Assembly (NCBI GenBank): GCA_011634665.1
Contig: WAEK01000002.1
Span: forward strand, 670,501 to 734,500
DNA length: 64,000 bases
Origin: Mortierella sp. BCC40632
Taxonomy: Eukaryota > Mortierellomycota > Mortierellomycetes > Mortierellales > Mortierellaceae
Direction of reading: 5' to 3'
Part shown: positions 37,106-48,791 of the stretch, piece by piece
Position numbering within the stretch: position 1 is the stretch's first letter
Layout of the letters: each line of letters begins with the position of its first letter
Made by a program: the position numbers and the translations under genes
The notes under the pieces: model-generated
The model's input: only the letters and a program-made list of their open reading frames with translations
The model's database searches: none
What the model was told of the DNA's origin: nothing

Positions 37106-37181
37106 TATCCCTTCGTCTGTCAAAATTTCAAAATCTCTGTAAATTTGGAACAGATTTGTTCCCAAAACAGACGAAGGGATA
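37106..37181. repeat. 76-bp nested inverted repeat, possible small foldback element
   Basis: Perfect 15-base terminal arms TATCCCTTCGTCTGT (37106..37120) and its complement (37167..37181). Between them lies a second, imperfect dyad, TTTGGAAC...GTTCCCAAA, so the whole element can fold almost end to end. Confidence 0.85.
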
Positions 37182-38500
37182 GTAACGCAGCATACTATCG
37201 TACAAAATGTACACCAACACTCAAACAGCTACAATTCAGCACACCAGCACGATGCACTACCAGCAACAAATATAGACTCGAGAATGAGAAGTATTGCGCT
37301 GCTGGAGAGGAGGAGCTACGCTAAAGGGAATCCAGACAATCCAGTCTGACGCAACGCCCACCACCACATTACTTCTTTTCGAGATAGCCTATACTCTTGC
37401 AACGTGTAGATTTTTTGATGTCCACATTCCTCCCTCCTCTCTTTACCCCTCTGATTGATGCTTTTCTACTGCTTCCTTCCTCTTCCCCTTTCCTTTCCTT
37501 TTTTTTTTTTTTTTTCTCAGGTACCCTTTTCATCCAATGCTTAGTAATTCCTGGGTTCAAAGGTCGAAGTAAATTTGAGTTACTAGGGGTGATTCCAAGG
37601 ACTAGCACCCACTAGGACCTTTTGCCACCGCAGCACTCTGCTGTATCGATATTCAGCGTATACGGTGTCGCAGAAAAGATTATCTGGATAAACTGAAATG
37701 ATTGGGCAGGAATGATTGGGCACAAATGCTTGGGAAAGGGCTGAAGACGCGCCACAGGCGCTACGCGACGCCCTCAATCCGCTTTGGTTCTTTCTACCGA
37801 AACACTTCATCATCCCTGAGCGGAGTAAATCTAGGAAGTAAGGCAGAGCCTCGGGGGATGCTTGGACCCTTCTCTCTGGTCTCTAGAATATGTGGCGATT
37901 GTTTTTCCCAATCTCTCTTCTCAGAACTAAGATGTGTCTATCCAAAATACGATTGAGGCATGACTTCATGAGAAGTACAAATGAGCTGCACCCCTTCGCT
38001 CAACTCTGTGTGCGCACGTCCATCCATTCGCTGGTCATATGCAAATTGGATACGCCCTGATGCAAACTGGATGGGACTTTGTGTTCCGTTACTTTCGTTA
38101 CGAAAGAAGATGCTGCAGGTCCATGGGAAGAGCTTACCCGCCCGTTCAGAGTCTCTCTCTTATTTCGTTCCGCCTTCCGCATCCTCTGCGCTTTTCTCTC
38201 TTTTACATTTACTCAGAGCTCCCTTGTCAATCTTTTTTTTTCTTTTTGTGCTACCTATCATTAGTGCAGATCCCAGCGACAAGCCCATGACCACTCTAAC
38301 ATGTCCAGAACAAGGGAAGCATTGGACCCAAACAACCACCAAACAATATCGTGCTGCATATACATACGGTTCATGCAGAAGCACGTAAAGATGTCCTTGT
38401 GTTTATTGATACAGCAGCAAAAAAGAAAAGAAAAGAAAAGAAAAAAAATCAACGACGATACGCAACATAAATTCCCACCCACTACTATGTTTTCAAAAAA

Positions 38501-38540
<40 letters not shown>

Positions 38541-39296
38541 GGCAAAATAGGAACTGGGGCAGTCAAGGGTATATGTATATGAAATGAGAGATAGGGTAGA
38601 TATACAGATATTGAGAGTGAGTATACTGTTAGCCTGACAACCCAAGCAAAGAGGACCTCACTTTTAACGCCCTGAGGCATATTTGAGTGTCGATGGCTAG
38701 GCTCGGCAGGAACAGATTAAATTGGAGAGGAGCACGTCCCTTCTGTGCCATGGATGTATAGTCGCTCGTGCAACGCTGCGAAGAAAGGCAGCAGAAGCCA
38801 TTGCGAAAAGAATAAAAAAAATAAATAAATAAATAAATAAAGAAAATAAAAAAGGGGCTCTCTTGCCATAACAAGTAGAGAGAACAAAAGTATGCGAAAG
38901 AGAGGAAGTGAGAGAGAAGAGAGGGGAGGGGGAGGGGGAGAGCTGTTCCGTTTCAGTAGGCCGAATAGAAAAAGACTTCCCGGCGCTCACTTGCATCCTT
39001 GAATCAACGATTGATGGTCCCGTTATATTCTCGCTTGCTCTTTTCTTCCTCTCATTGAATCGTTGCGCTGTATCTGTGCTAATTTTCCTATCGCTCGCTT
39101 GCCGTTTTGGACGAGGGGAAGGGATGATATTTGCCATCACGCCTCCATCTCCCTTTGCTTCATCTCCCGACCTCCTGTCCTTCGCCGCTCCATTGCTCGT
39201 TCCTCGGTATGGCGCTGTTCTTTCTGGTCTTGAGATCACATCACATTGCATCGCATTGCACCACATTGCATCGCATCGCACAAAGTCGCCACGGTC

Positions 39297-39299
<3 letters not shown>

Positions 39300-39345
<46 letters not shown>
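39300..39345. repeat. 46-T homopolymer
   Basis: An uninterrupted T run ten bases past the zinc-finger stop codon. In the sense of that gene it is a 46-A run in the 3' untranslated region. Confidence 0.95.
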
Positions 39346-39346
<1 letters not shown>

Positions 39347-39354
39347 GGTACTTT

Positions 39355-41364
39355 TTAAACTTGGACCTGGATCTGAAGGTTATGGCTCACTGACACTGGC
39401 GTTGTCGTCATCAACATGGCCTGAGGGTTGATGGGACCATGAATACTCATGTAGTTGACGATAGGTTGTGGGACTCCCATACTACTGCTAGCTGATGCTA
39501 GGACACTAGCTGCGGCGGATGTGCTGGAGGGCTGGTTCGCAATAACGACTGAACTAGTCGTGCTGGGCGATGAAGGCGAGCTAACAAGGCTAGAGGGTCT
39601 CTCTTTGTCGTGACGATGGATCCGAATGTGCTGATTCAGGTTATCACTGCGCGAGAACCGTTTTGGGCAGTTGGGGAATGGACATGTGAATGCTAGTGGG
39701 AGTAGAAAAAAATACCAAGAGAGAAGTATACAAGCTCGTTTAGCGTTATTTTTCCTACTTTTGGTCGCCATACTCGTCTTCTGTAAAGGGCGAGTCGATG
39801 AACACAGGTAAATAAGCGGGGCGAGCACCGCCAATCATCCCACAGGCGGGTATCTTGGCCCTCCCATCTAAACCTCTGCATCAAAAGTACAAAGAAATGG
39901 GTACTACAGACGAAGTGTGCCTCAGCCAATGCACGTCCACAGACATACTGAAAACACGAAATCTTGATGTATACACAAAGACGCAAAAAAAAAAGTGCCT
40001 GAGGCAACGAGGAATGAGGAGAGATACTTACGTTTTTCAAGAGTATGGACAGATCGCACGTGCCGTTTTAAGTGCTCGGATCTCTTGAAAAGTTTGCCAC
40101 AGTCGTCAAAGATACAGGGAAAGACCCTGCCAGACGAAGTCTCGGGGCTCAGCGATGCTCGACGAGGTTTAGGATCGCTAGGGGTGACAGCGCCTGTTGT
40201 CTTGCCGAGACCATTGAGCAGGCCATGGCTGGCCTTGCGATGCAAGGAGGAAACCTTAGTTGTCGTCGGAATGATTGAGGCCATCGCTGCTGCTGAGGCA
40301 GCCATCGGGGCCGAGGGCAGTGACGAGTTGGATGAAATGGATGTCGAGGATGATGAAGGTACCATGGGCGTGCCAGAAGCTTCAAACCACGGTGGCGTTG
40401 ACGTCGGCTCGAGGAGTTCATGAGACTGAGTCATGGGGTAAAGAGACCCCACCGACCCGTGGCGAGGGAATGTATACCCAATTAACTCGTCTGGCAGATC
40501 TAACTGCAGTTGTGAAAAGTCGAGATCATCGTAGGGAAGAGAGTACAACCTTCCGTTGTTGCTTCGGAAGGCCGAGACAGTAGGCCCAGATTCGTTTGCA
40601 CCTGCAGTCGTGGGAGAAGTCTGAAAAGGGCTCACTGTTGGACTAGAGTTACTGTCAAGCGATGAGGACGTGGGCGAGCATGAGGCAGACCCTCCACCAG
40701 AGGCCTGGATGTCGTCCATATCCTGGCTCGTAAAGCCTGCCTGTGTTGCCACAGTTGCTGCCGTCGCGAAAGGGTCTGACTGGAACTCAAGTTTGGTCAC
40801 AGCCAGAGGGGCGCCAATAGCAACCTCAGAATTAGATGGGCCTATGCCCGAGGAGACGACGTCAACCTGAAATGGATGGATAGATTGCTGACGATAGGTG
40901 TAGTTGCCTGTGGAAATCATGGAAGGCGCGGCTTGCATATCTGTTAACTGGAAGAGGTGCTGCTGCTGGGAGAGTGGTTGGCCCAGCTGTTGGAGGAACG
41001 GCTGTTGCGACTGGATTTGTTGAGGCTGGAATGGTTGTTGTACTTGAGAGTGCTGTGCTGGATGTGTTGGCTGAAGCGGGTGTTGTAGAGGGTGCTGAAA
41101 TGGATGTGTAGTCATGGGTGTTTGTGAAGAGACAGCGAACTGTTGTTGTGAGTTCAATTGGTGGTCAAAGGCGAACCCCTGACTAGAGTTGGTGCGGTGA
41201 AGAGATGCTGTGGCAGGCATATAGGCATCTGGACCAAGTTGGGACAAGGTGTGGGGAGACGGTGCTGAGAGGGACCGAGCATAGAGAGGCATGGCTGCCA
41301 TAGATGGATTGCCTGAGGCTCCAATAGCTGCTAGTGCTTGTTCCCGGGGATCAAAGAGAGTCAT
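39355..41364 (-). CDS. C2H2 zinc-finger transcription factor, Msn2/4 type
   Basis: Sequence-specific regulator, probably binding a stress-response (CCCCT) type element. Two exons: 41364..40032 and 39692..39355; 1671 nt, 556 residues. Two tandem C2H2 fingers sit at residues 417-440 (Cys417, Cys422, His435, His440) and 448-470 (Cys448, Cys453, His466, His470), joined by HTLEKPFT. The recognition helices read KRSEHLKRH and SRSDNLNQH, the same as the Msn2/Msn4 pattern. The only intron falls in the linker between the fingers, phase 1. Residues 1-400 are low complexity: a Gln/Pro/His-rich block (about 80-140) and Ser/Thr-rich activator-like sequence. The C-terminal tail is Ser-rich. A (GA)n tract (41492..41524) upstream is a CT leader in the sense strand. 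Confidence 0.92.
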
Positions 41365-41489
41365 GCTTGACGGAGGAGAGGAGTAACAATGAACAAAGTT
41401 GAGCTCAAGCAGAGTAACAGGAGATGTTTAAATAATTCTGGCTGTGCCAACGAGGGTGGAAAGGGAAGTTTGGAGAATGTTGAGTGTGC

Positions 41490-41534
<45 letters not shown>

Positions 41535-43124
41535 AAAGAGGGAGAGAGGGAGGGAGGAGAGAGAGTGTGAAAAGAAAAAAGAGGGGATGAAAGGCTATAA
41601 ATGTACACACGATCGTCAGGCAGAGAGGGACTAGTGCGACTGTGCTGACGGATGACTACAACGTGGTCGTTGTCAGTTCTCTGTCCGCTTGGCAGGAAGA
41701 GCTTGGATACAAGAAACCGAACAGAGACTAGGGTGCCTCAGAGGAGGAACCAACGGTGCTGGAGTAAAGGTCAGAGATGGGAAGCAATATTAGTGGTTTG
41801 TCTGCTTGTTTATAGCAACTTCGCTATCGATGTGGCGTCCAATGACTGAGAGGTCTTTTTTTTTTTTCAGGAAAAGGGAGAGAGGGGGGAAACTTTTGTA
41901 GTCCATGGTGGGTTCAATGCGTTTCAAGGCCGTAAACGACCGGCCGCATTCCGTCACAGACACTCAGATACTTTGTTCGGAGCACCGACACTGCTCTTCT
42001 TGCTCCAGGACGCCAGTGCAAGGATTATGATATATTTAACCAGTGAAAAAGTCGAAAAGGGGCGACTACAGGATACCAAAAAAAAAAAAAAAAAAAAAAA
42101 AAAGTGCCTGGTGGCCTCCAGTGTGGGGCGGGACACTCAACGAGCCTGGGGTGAGGGTAGCTAAGGCATGTATTGATGCATCTCTCCCTCCCCTGGAGAA
42201 AGGACTACTCCGCACATGGGAGCAAGGCTGGATGGACTGGCTCCAACGGACATTCAACTACGCTGTGGCGCATAGGAGCGAAGGCACAAAGAGGCCGCAC
42301 GATGCAATCGTACATTGACCATCGGCACATCTCATCCGCCATATCGCCGCCGCTCATCTCTTACTCAATCGCACCGCTCCCAATCCACGGACAAGCCCAG
42401 CAATTCCGACAACATGCTCCCGTATACTGGAAGATAAGTAAACGAGAGCCTGAATACCATAGCTCGAGCCAAACGGAAGAAAGTAAGTGAGCCAAGGTAC
42501 AGATGCAGGCACACAGACACGGCTGAGAGGCAAGGTGCACGATGCATGGCAATCAGTCTGCACGTTGCTCTGCACAACTGCAACACTGCAGGAGCATGGT
42601 ATCGCATCTCTCGCCTGGGGGGGAGGCAAGATATTGACAGCAAGTGATGGATGGTGGGCGTCACCAGCGCTCCGAGTCCGCCGTCGAGCCTGGTACCGAC
42701 TGGGAGTACAGAAGAGGCGCCAGGTTGGCGTACTTTGGGGAAGTGAAGGGAAGCGCCACTAAGCTCCCGTGGATGCCTCGGCTTAACGCGGGACAGAAGC
42801 GCGATGAGAGACAGGTTGGGAAAGAGGGAAAGGGAACAAAAGCAAGAGCCGGATGCGGCGAAATGGGCAAACAATGACTGGCTGAACAGGGAAAGAAGAG
42901 GCCGGGCAGGGAGTGCTTGTGCGGCGGGTGCTCGGCAGGCCGTGCAACCTCACGGAGTGGCACAACACTCACGGAATGTCGTCCCGTCGTGTTTGTCTAG
43001 TCTCGCCTGGCCCTAGGCCTGGGCTTTGCATCGCCTTGCACTGCGGGGCAGGTTCGTGGGAAGGTGTGGTGGAGGAAGCAACCAGGTTGTTGTTTACGAC
43101 CGACGCATAACACACACACACACA

Positions 43125-43155
<31 letters not shown>

Positions 43156-44651
43156 CACACCACTCACACAAACACGCATACCAAGCCAGGCACACTCCAG
43201 AAGAGCAGGCACAAGCACTGAATGCTACCTGTGCGTGTCATGGACAAGTGTGTTTGTGTATGGCGTGCGTGCAAGTCGGCGGGATGTGCCAGAAAGAGCG
43301 TGGAGAGATGTGTGGAGAGACCTGAACACCGAGGCCGAGACCAAAGCCAAGGTTGGATAGAGTGGGGGTAGGATCGTGGAAATCTCAAGCACAATGGAGC
43401 GTGAGAAGAGGTATGAAATGAGTAGCAGGGTGCGGGGAAGAGAACAAAAGGATGGTGATGGCCCATTTGGCAGGTCCACAGTAGATGACGGAGTGGGGGC
43501 GAGGCCTGTACGAGAAGGCTGGCCAAGCGCCAATGTAGTAGCACGAGACGATCAAAAGCTGGACAGTGTGTTGCGATTCGTGCGCGCAGAAATATGGCAA
43601 ATTAGACCCGTTGGCTCCATCCTCACCTTGAGCTGGTCGTGGTGTTGGCCTTATCCTATTAGTGCGCGCACGGCACGCTGAAATCGAGGACGGTGCGTAG
43701 AGCGGTAGATGAACGTTTCAGTGTGGGACACACGGGCAAAAGGGGGAGTAGGCGAGGACCTTGTTGCAGTGATGATAGAGAGTGGGTAAATGGGTTAGGA
43801 TGGTCGCTGGTCGAAGGCCAAGGAGCGAGAGGATTGTCCTAGGTTGATGAAGTATTGTAGGAAACAGGAGTAGCGAGTGCGAGACAGGTGTGGACGGCGT
43901 GGTCGGTAGTATCTGGTGGAGCCTCAATGAGAAGAGTGAAGGGTCGAAAGACTCAAGGGAGGACGGCGAGAGACTGAGGTGTGGCACAATTGAAGGAAAA
44001 GAGAGAGGGAGAGAAAGAAGAGAAAGAAGGGGGGAAAAAGTGGCTGGAAAACGGAATCTGAGCGCCCGGAGACATCTTTTAAAGGTATGCCTTGCCCAGC
44101 GTACGCAGCCACTGTTCCCCGGCCCCTTCTCCCTATCCGAGTGCCTTGGGCCACGGGCCCATGTCCACGGCCAGGGTCAGGGCCACGCCTACTAAAACAC
44201 ATGTGCACGCAGGCGCATCGGCCAACTCTTACGCTCTCTTGTACCCACTGCTTCTGTTGGCGCTGCGGTGCTACACGGACAGGTCAAGGAAACGTTGTCC
44301 ATTCACTCTTATTCAGTTCGGACTAAATAAATTCGCCTGAATTGAATACTTTGTGTATACTGAGCGCGACAGGGGAAAGGTCGAGAAGAGGGCTTGAGCA
44401 CGCTTGCTCCAGCCCTTCTCTAAGTATCGCCAGTAATAACAGACAACCCAAAGTGCGGAATCCGAGTGGCCTTCCACTCACTACTCGAGATCGGACCGAT
44501 GCTTAAAGACCACCTCAACCCCACTTCCAACCCAAAAAGGTTCTACCTACCTACCCACATATCTGAGTGGAGTAAATACACCCTCAGAGAACCCATAGAA
44601 TACAGCACCGAAATGGCGAGAACTTATTAACATGTCCCCCTATGCCTGCTC
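41365..44651. other. About 3.3 kb upstream of the zinc-finger gene, no supported gene
   Basis: Holds the probable leader of the zinc-finger gene with (GA)n at 41492..41524, 26 A at 42078..42103 and (CA)n at 43110..43155. It is GC-richer than the region after 46 kb. Overlapping ORFs up to 169 codons occur on both strands (for example 42365..42874 -), without domains. Could be an extended promoter. Confidence 0.55.
43110..43155. repeat. (CA)n microsatellite
   Basis: A run of CA dinucleotides broken once by a T at 43131, followed by CCACACCAC. Confidence 0.95.
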
Positions 44652-45295
44652 CTAGACCTGCGCCTGTGCCTGTGCCTGTGCCTGGATGTCAGGCCTCTTG
44701 TAGGGATGGACAAGTTGAACAGGTTGAACGACCACTGACGGTGCCTTCGAATGACCAAACAGGCTGAACACACTGCCAGCAGACTAAAATAAGCGCTGTT
44801 ACTTTTCTATTCGACTTATTCACTATTCCACCCATATTGTCCAACAACACCGTGCATTGGCACTGTTGGATGTTCCAATGGAATATAAAGCCAAACGTAA
44901 AAAGCAGAGCTTCCCCGCAAGAATCCCGTTCACAAGCCGAGGTCTGTATTTAACATTCAACACTTTAGAATAGGTCTGGGCTTTGTCCCTGTGCAGCTGA
45001 AAAAAAAAAAAAAAAAAAAAAGAGAGTTTAAGCGGACCAGGGCTGAACTTAACCCTAAAATAACGTAACCTCTCCGTATGTGCATTTGCACTTACCTGAT
45101 ACAACAGCGACAAGTCAAGATCTACAAGAGTGAATGGATACTAGGAGCGAAGGAATAAAATCAAAGAAACACGAGAGGATAAGGAGGTAGGATGAAAGAG
45201 TAATAGGACAAGTAACCTCCATTAAATTCTAGGCCCAATGCTCCAGTAATCAACAGTGAAAGACGCCATGAGGTTATATTGGCGTGCTCCTCCAT
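44652..45295 (-). CDS. Small hypothetical protein, three exons with a 26-nt microexon
   Basis: Not recognised. Exons in transcript order: 45295..45217, 45121..45096, 44783..44652; 237 nt, 78 residues. The model was built because three pieces join in phase 1 and then phase 0 without any stop. The first exon starts at an ATG and encodes a hydrophobic stretch with SWRLSLLITGALGLEF. The microexon adds LDLSLLYQ and has a good GTAAGT donor. The last exon gives SAGSVFSLFGHSKAPS, then VHPYKRPDIQ and five QA/AQ repeats from a (TGTGCC)n DNA tract. The product would be a small protein with one or two hydrophobic segments, perhaps membrane-bound. Weak point: the first donor is GTTACT. The second intron (312 nt) contains a 21-A run. 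Confidence 0.45.
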
Positions 45296-45799
45296 TTATC
45301 CTATCTCTCCGCTCCTCTTCCCTATTCTTCTCAACTCTTCTATGCCCAACAGCGTGAGAACTGATGGCCCTTTTTGGTTAGAACTAAAGCCAAAAAAAAA
45401 AAAAAAAAAAAAAATCGCTCAGTTGAACATCTGAAAAGATGCCCTGATGCTACCAGTGAAGCGATGGGACCTGTGAATCCGTCGGACACTCGGTGCTTTG
45501 TATTCCATATCTCAGGTACGAACACACATGCATGCAGGTCACTCCTCCTACTCTTGTGGTCATCCAAACGCACCGACCAAAGGACTATGATTCGACGGCA
45601 ATCACGACGACAATAGCCATGAACGTCTCAACTCGTCTTGGAAGGCACAAACGAAGAAGTGGGATCAGCCCATTGAGACATATCGAAACTATCTATCGAT
45701 CATGCGACACTCGTTCGCCTCAAAGACCCAATTGGCGTCCACAGAAAGCAGCGAAAGCTCCTCTCGAGAGTGCAATCGCTATCACAACCATCCGCTCCA

Positions 45800-46306
45800 A
45801 TGGATTGTGGGATGCAGTCAAACCAGAACCCACTCAATGTTGTACAGGATGGTAAGAGGACGAAGGGAAGAAGTCTCCTTCCAATCGCCGATTGCGACGT
45901 TTGTAACTCTCTTTTCGCACTTGCCTTGGGATGTCTGAGAGTGTACGACTCCGTCTGGTGGTACCTGCTCTCTCTTTTGTACTCGAGCACAATCGCTCGA
46001 TTTTTCATGGTCAGACTTAGACCTCCTCTCTTCTGCGGGATCTCACGGGAATCCTTACGTATCTTTTTGACAGCAGTTTACGCCAAGCATCGGCGCAACC
46101 GTCCTGAAACGTGCCAAAGAGATCAGAATGTGTGTGAGAACATAGAAAGAAAGGAGAATGAGACGGAGTCTGTTGTAAAGTGGGCCTCGGAGAGAGAAGT
46201 ACATACATCAAAAAATGTGAAGTCAAGAAAATGTGAGCCTGCGAGCTGTCTCTATGATCTCTGCACATGCCTGTGCGTGTATCTAGACATGGGTACTTTC
46301 AGCTAG
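45800..46306 (+). CDS. Hypothetical ORF, 168 codons
   Basis: Not recognised. The frame is open for more than 600 bases (from a TGA near 45680), and the first ATG is at 45800. The middle (about residues 40-85) is hydrophobic with WWYLLSLLYSS, so a membrane segment is possible; the C-terminal part is charged. A strong donor GTAAGA at 45846 lies inside, so the real reading could leave this frame. All three plus frames are open around 45603-45845, which lowers the weight of this ORF. Confidence 0.2.
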   Translation: MDCGMQSNQNPLNVVQDGKRTKGRSLLPIADCDVCNSLFALALGCLRVYDSVWWYLLSLLYSSTIARFFMVRLRPPLFCGISRESLRIFLTAVYAKHRRNRPETCQRDQNVCENIERKENETESVVKWASEREVHTSKNVKSRKCEPASCLYDLCTCLCVYLDMGTFS

Positions 46307-48108
46307 ATGATGCTCCATCAGCCACCAGCGGGAGGAACCGCATCGGCTCAACAGACTATGTAGCCTTGTAGATGCCATCACTTGCCTTTCCCAGATTACT
46401 GCAGGTTACCATATTATTCACCACGCAGAGCATGCAGCTGCTTAGTCTAGCGCTCACTTGCCTTTCTAGACACACAGACAAAAACGACCCAACATCTAAC
46501 CAGTTCATCGCTCCTCTCATTCCATGTTTGCTATGCTCGCTTTCCATGTACTCTGATGATCCTTGCTCGCCTTTCCGCTGATCTCTCACTCGACCCTCCT
46601 GTGAAATCTGCATTCATCTTACCTGAACAACAACGTGCCAGTTAGGCTCACTTAGGAACGGACAACCTTAATTTCCATTGGATGGGTACATTCTCATCTC
46701 ATGGACAGCACTTCAATGACAAACATACATCGTAATGAAGCGAGGGTGAAGGTTGAGACAAAGATATCCGAGCATCCTTCCGACCAGAGCTAAGCGGTCC
46801 TTAAAAAGGTAGGTAGTGCGATAAATTCCGCCTAGAAAGACTCACAACATCCAATCGACTCATAGTAAAACCCCAATGTAGAATGTAGAGTACCCCCACT
46901 CTCGCCTCCGCAATGACATGAGTAAGTGTATGCGAGGATCTAAACATGATGAAGATAGTCGAGACAGTAGCGCTGATAGTCTGTGTCGTTAAAATGCAAT
47001 GTGTCATTGACGAAGTGTTTATTCTACGCTGCTAGATCCCTGGCTGGACCAATCTCAGCTGAGTCGAATAACCTAACTCACCTTGGTCTACTCCGCTTAC
47101 CTTGTGCGTAGTTCCCATCTTGGTAAAACATACTAATATTCTGAGTGCTCAAGGACAAATGGCCAACACCCTATCTAGATACCACACAGTCAATGAGGAT
47201 TTTGATAGAAGACTTTGATAAGTAGCAGTAACTTCTACGAGTGACCATTTTTTAGTGTTTCGCCCACCGAAGTAAATACCAACCTTCTCGTGAGTACCCA
47301 ACATTGGAATGGACGCTTTCGCCTACGAATACAAAGGCGTGATAGCCCTGTCAATCAATTGGAGAGCACACAGTGATCGGGTCGTTGTACTCATTCACAC
47401 TAAGGCTATTCCACTCTGTCTCATCAAAGCGACCACCTTCTCTATAAACACGCATACATAACGCTCTCTCGCTCTCTCGCTCCCTCTCTCATTCACACAC
47501 AAACGCACACAAACACACACACAAGCACACACAAACGTTCACAAGTGCACACAAGCACACTTATTATTTTTTTTCATACTCTCCCTCTTCTTGTCTCTTC
47601 AAATGGCAATGGCGTACTGACACAGAAAAGAGAAACTCGGCTTGACCTGTTGAACAATCGAGATGCCAGGATTAGACTGCAGGAAAAAATATGGCTGAGC
47701 CTCGTATCTCAAGAACCTAGATATAGCAGCGCTCCTTTGGTCATCGTCTCCCCACAGCCAAAGGCCAATATGCGCACCCTGGATTAATGTAGTAGGGACT
47801 TATTAGATTCAGAGCAGATTAGGGAAAGAGAAGTCATAGTGGACTTCGTTATGCACCACATACTTATGCTGAACGTTACGAACAACTAGACGGCGACGCG
47901 CGCTAATTGATGCATGCGAAGACGCCCTGTGTGTATTATCGGATGCCGCAAGTGTCCTTTTTACGCCCGCGCTATCCGATAAAAGAGCCAATGGGTGATG
48001 AGGGAAAGGAAAACAATGTCAGGGTACCTTTTCCAGCATTTGGCCGCCGGATGGGCCACATCACATTTTCCGAGTATGAACCAATTACCCTCTTTCTCTT
48101 TCTCGTTC

Positions 48109-48142
<34 letters not shown>

Positions 48143-48572
48143 TTACTCTTCCTTATTTTCGGTATCCCATAGACTCCTGCCCTCGATTGCAAGAATCGAT
48201 CCGCTGCCATTCTTATATGGCAGTCTTACCAAATTCTCTCACACTCTTACACATGTTTATTTGGTCGTCAATCATGGGACCCTTGCCTTGCCCTTTGCTC
48301 ACCGCTCTTCGCTATCGCTTTGACAATCGCTCCTGCTTTTACATTTTCCTTCTTCTTTCCCTTTCTTTTCTTGCTTAGCTCTCAATCGCGTAAATGTTTG
48401 TCGCCGTTGTTGTCATTCGTCCGGCTGTAGGGTCTGGTAGACCCGCCCTCCCCCAGTTCTTCGTGGAGCCTTGTGAGACTGAAAACGAGAGCATCCAAAC
48501 GAAATAAAGGGGGGGAGGGGGACAACAGAAAACAGCGGAAGGACAACGGAAAGAAACAAGGAAAGCAGGGAC

Positions 48573-48791
48573 CTACTCTCCACAACTTGAGCCATCATGC
48601 AAACGCACAATGCAACTGGAGTTCTTCATAAAACACGCGATGAAATACACTTTCACTTGGTTCGGTAATGTCCCAGCTGCAAACTCGATAGCAGCTAGGG
48701 AATATTCAATGTCCTTCTTGCATTGGGTCCTGTCCACATCACAACAATCCTTCCAAAGGTCACCGCAGGGAGGCTTTGCAGCAAGCATCAT
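48573..48791 (-). CDS. Cysteine-rich small ORF, 72 codons
   Basis: Not recognised. Codon choice on the minus strand (AAG, GAC, ATC, GTG, TGT) resembles the real genes here. From the ATG at 48791 it encodes seven cysteines in a pattern like a disulphide-bonded secreted domain: PPCGDLWKDCC, TQCKK, then FIACFMKNSSC and SSCGE at the end. The frame stays open upstream to a TGA near 48870, through another three cysteines, but no ATG and no AG acceptor lies there. There is no signal peptide. It may be the last exon of a secreted protein whose 5' part is lost or unseen, or a relic. A 134-codon ORF runs antisense (48610..49014). Confidence 0.3.
   Translation of the reverse strand: MMLAAKPPCGDLWKDCCDVDRTQCKKDIEYSLAAIEFAAGTLPNQVKVYFIACFMKNSSCIVRLHDGSSCGE

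Larger units (their letters stand above)
35505..39354. other. About 3.8 kb with no supported gene
   Basis: Short ORFs on both strands, none with a recognised domain. It contains a nested inverted repeat (37106..37181), a tandem 14-base repeat AATGATTGGGCA(N)2 at about 37695-37725, 33 A at 38502..38534, (AAAT)n at about 38816-38850, a CATTGCATCG-type repeat at 39238..39281 and 46 T at 39300..39345 next to the zinc-finger stop codon. I see no tRNA. Confidence 0.6.

Noticed and set aside
37548..37562. GGGTTCAAAGG resembling a tRNA B box
   Set aside because: No A box or cloverleaf in the 80 bases before it.
45603..45845. Three open plus-strand frames ending at a strong GTAAGA donor
   Set aside because: All three frames look plausible, so none can be chosen. 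I could not join any to a following exon.
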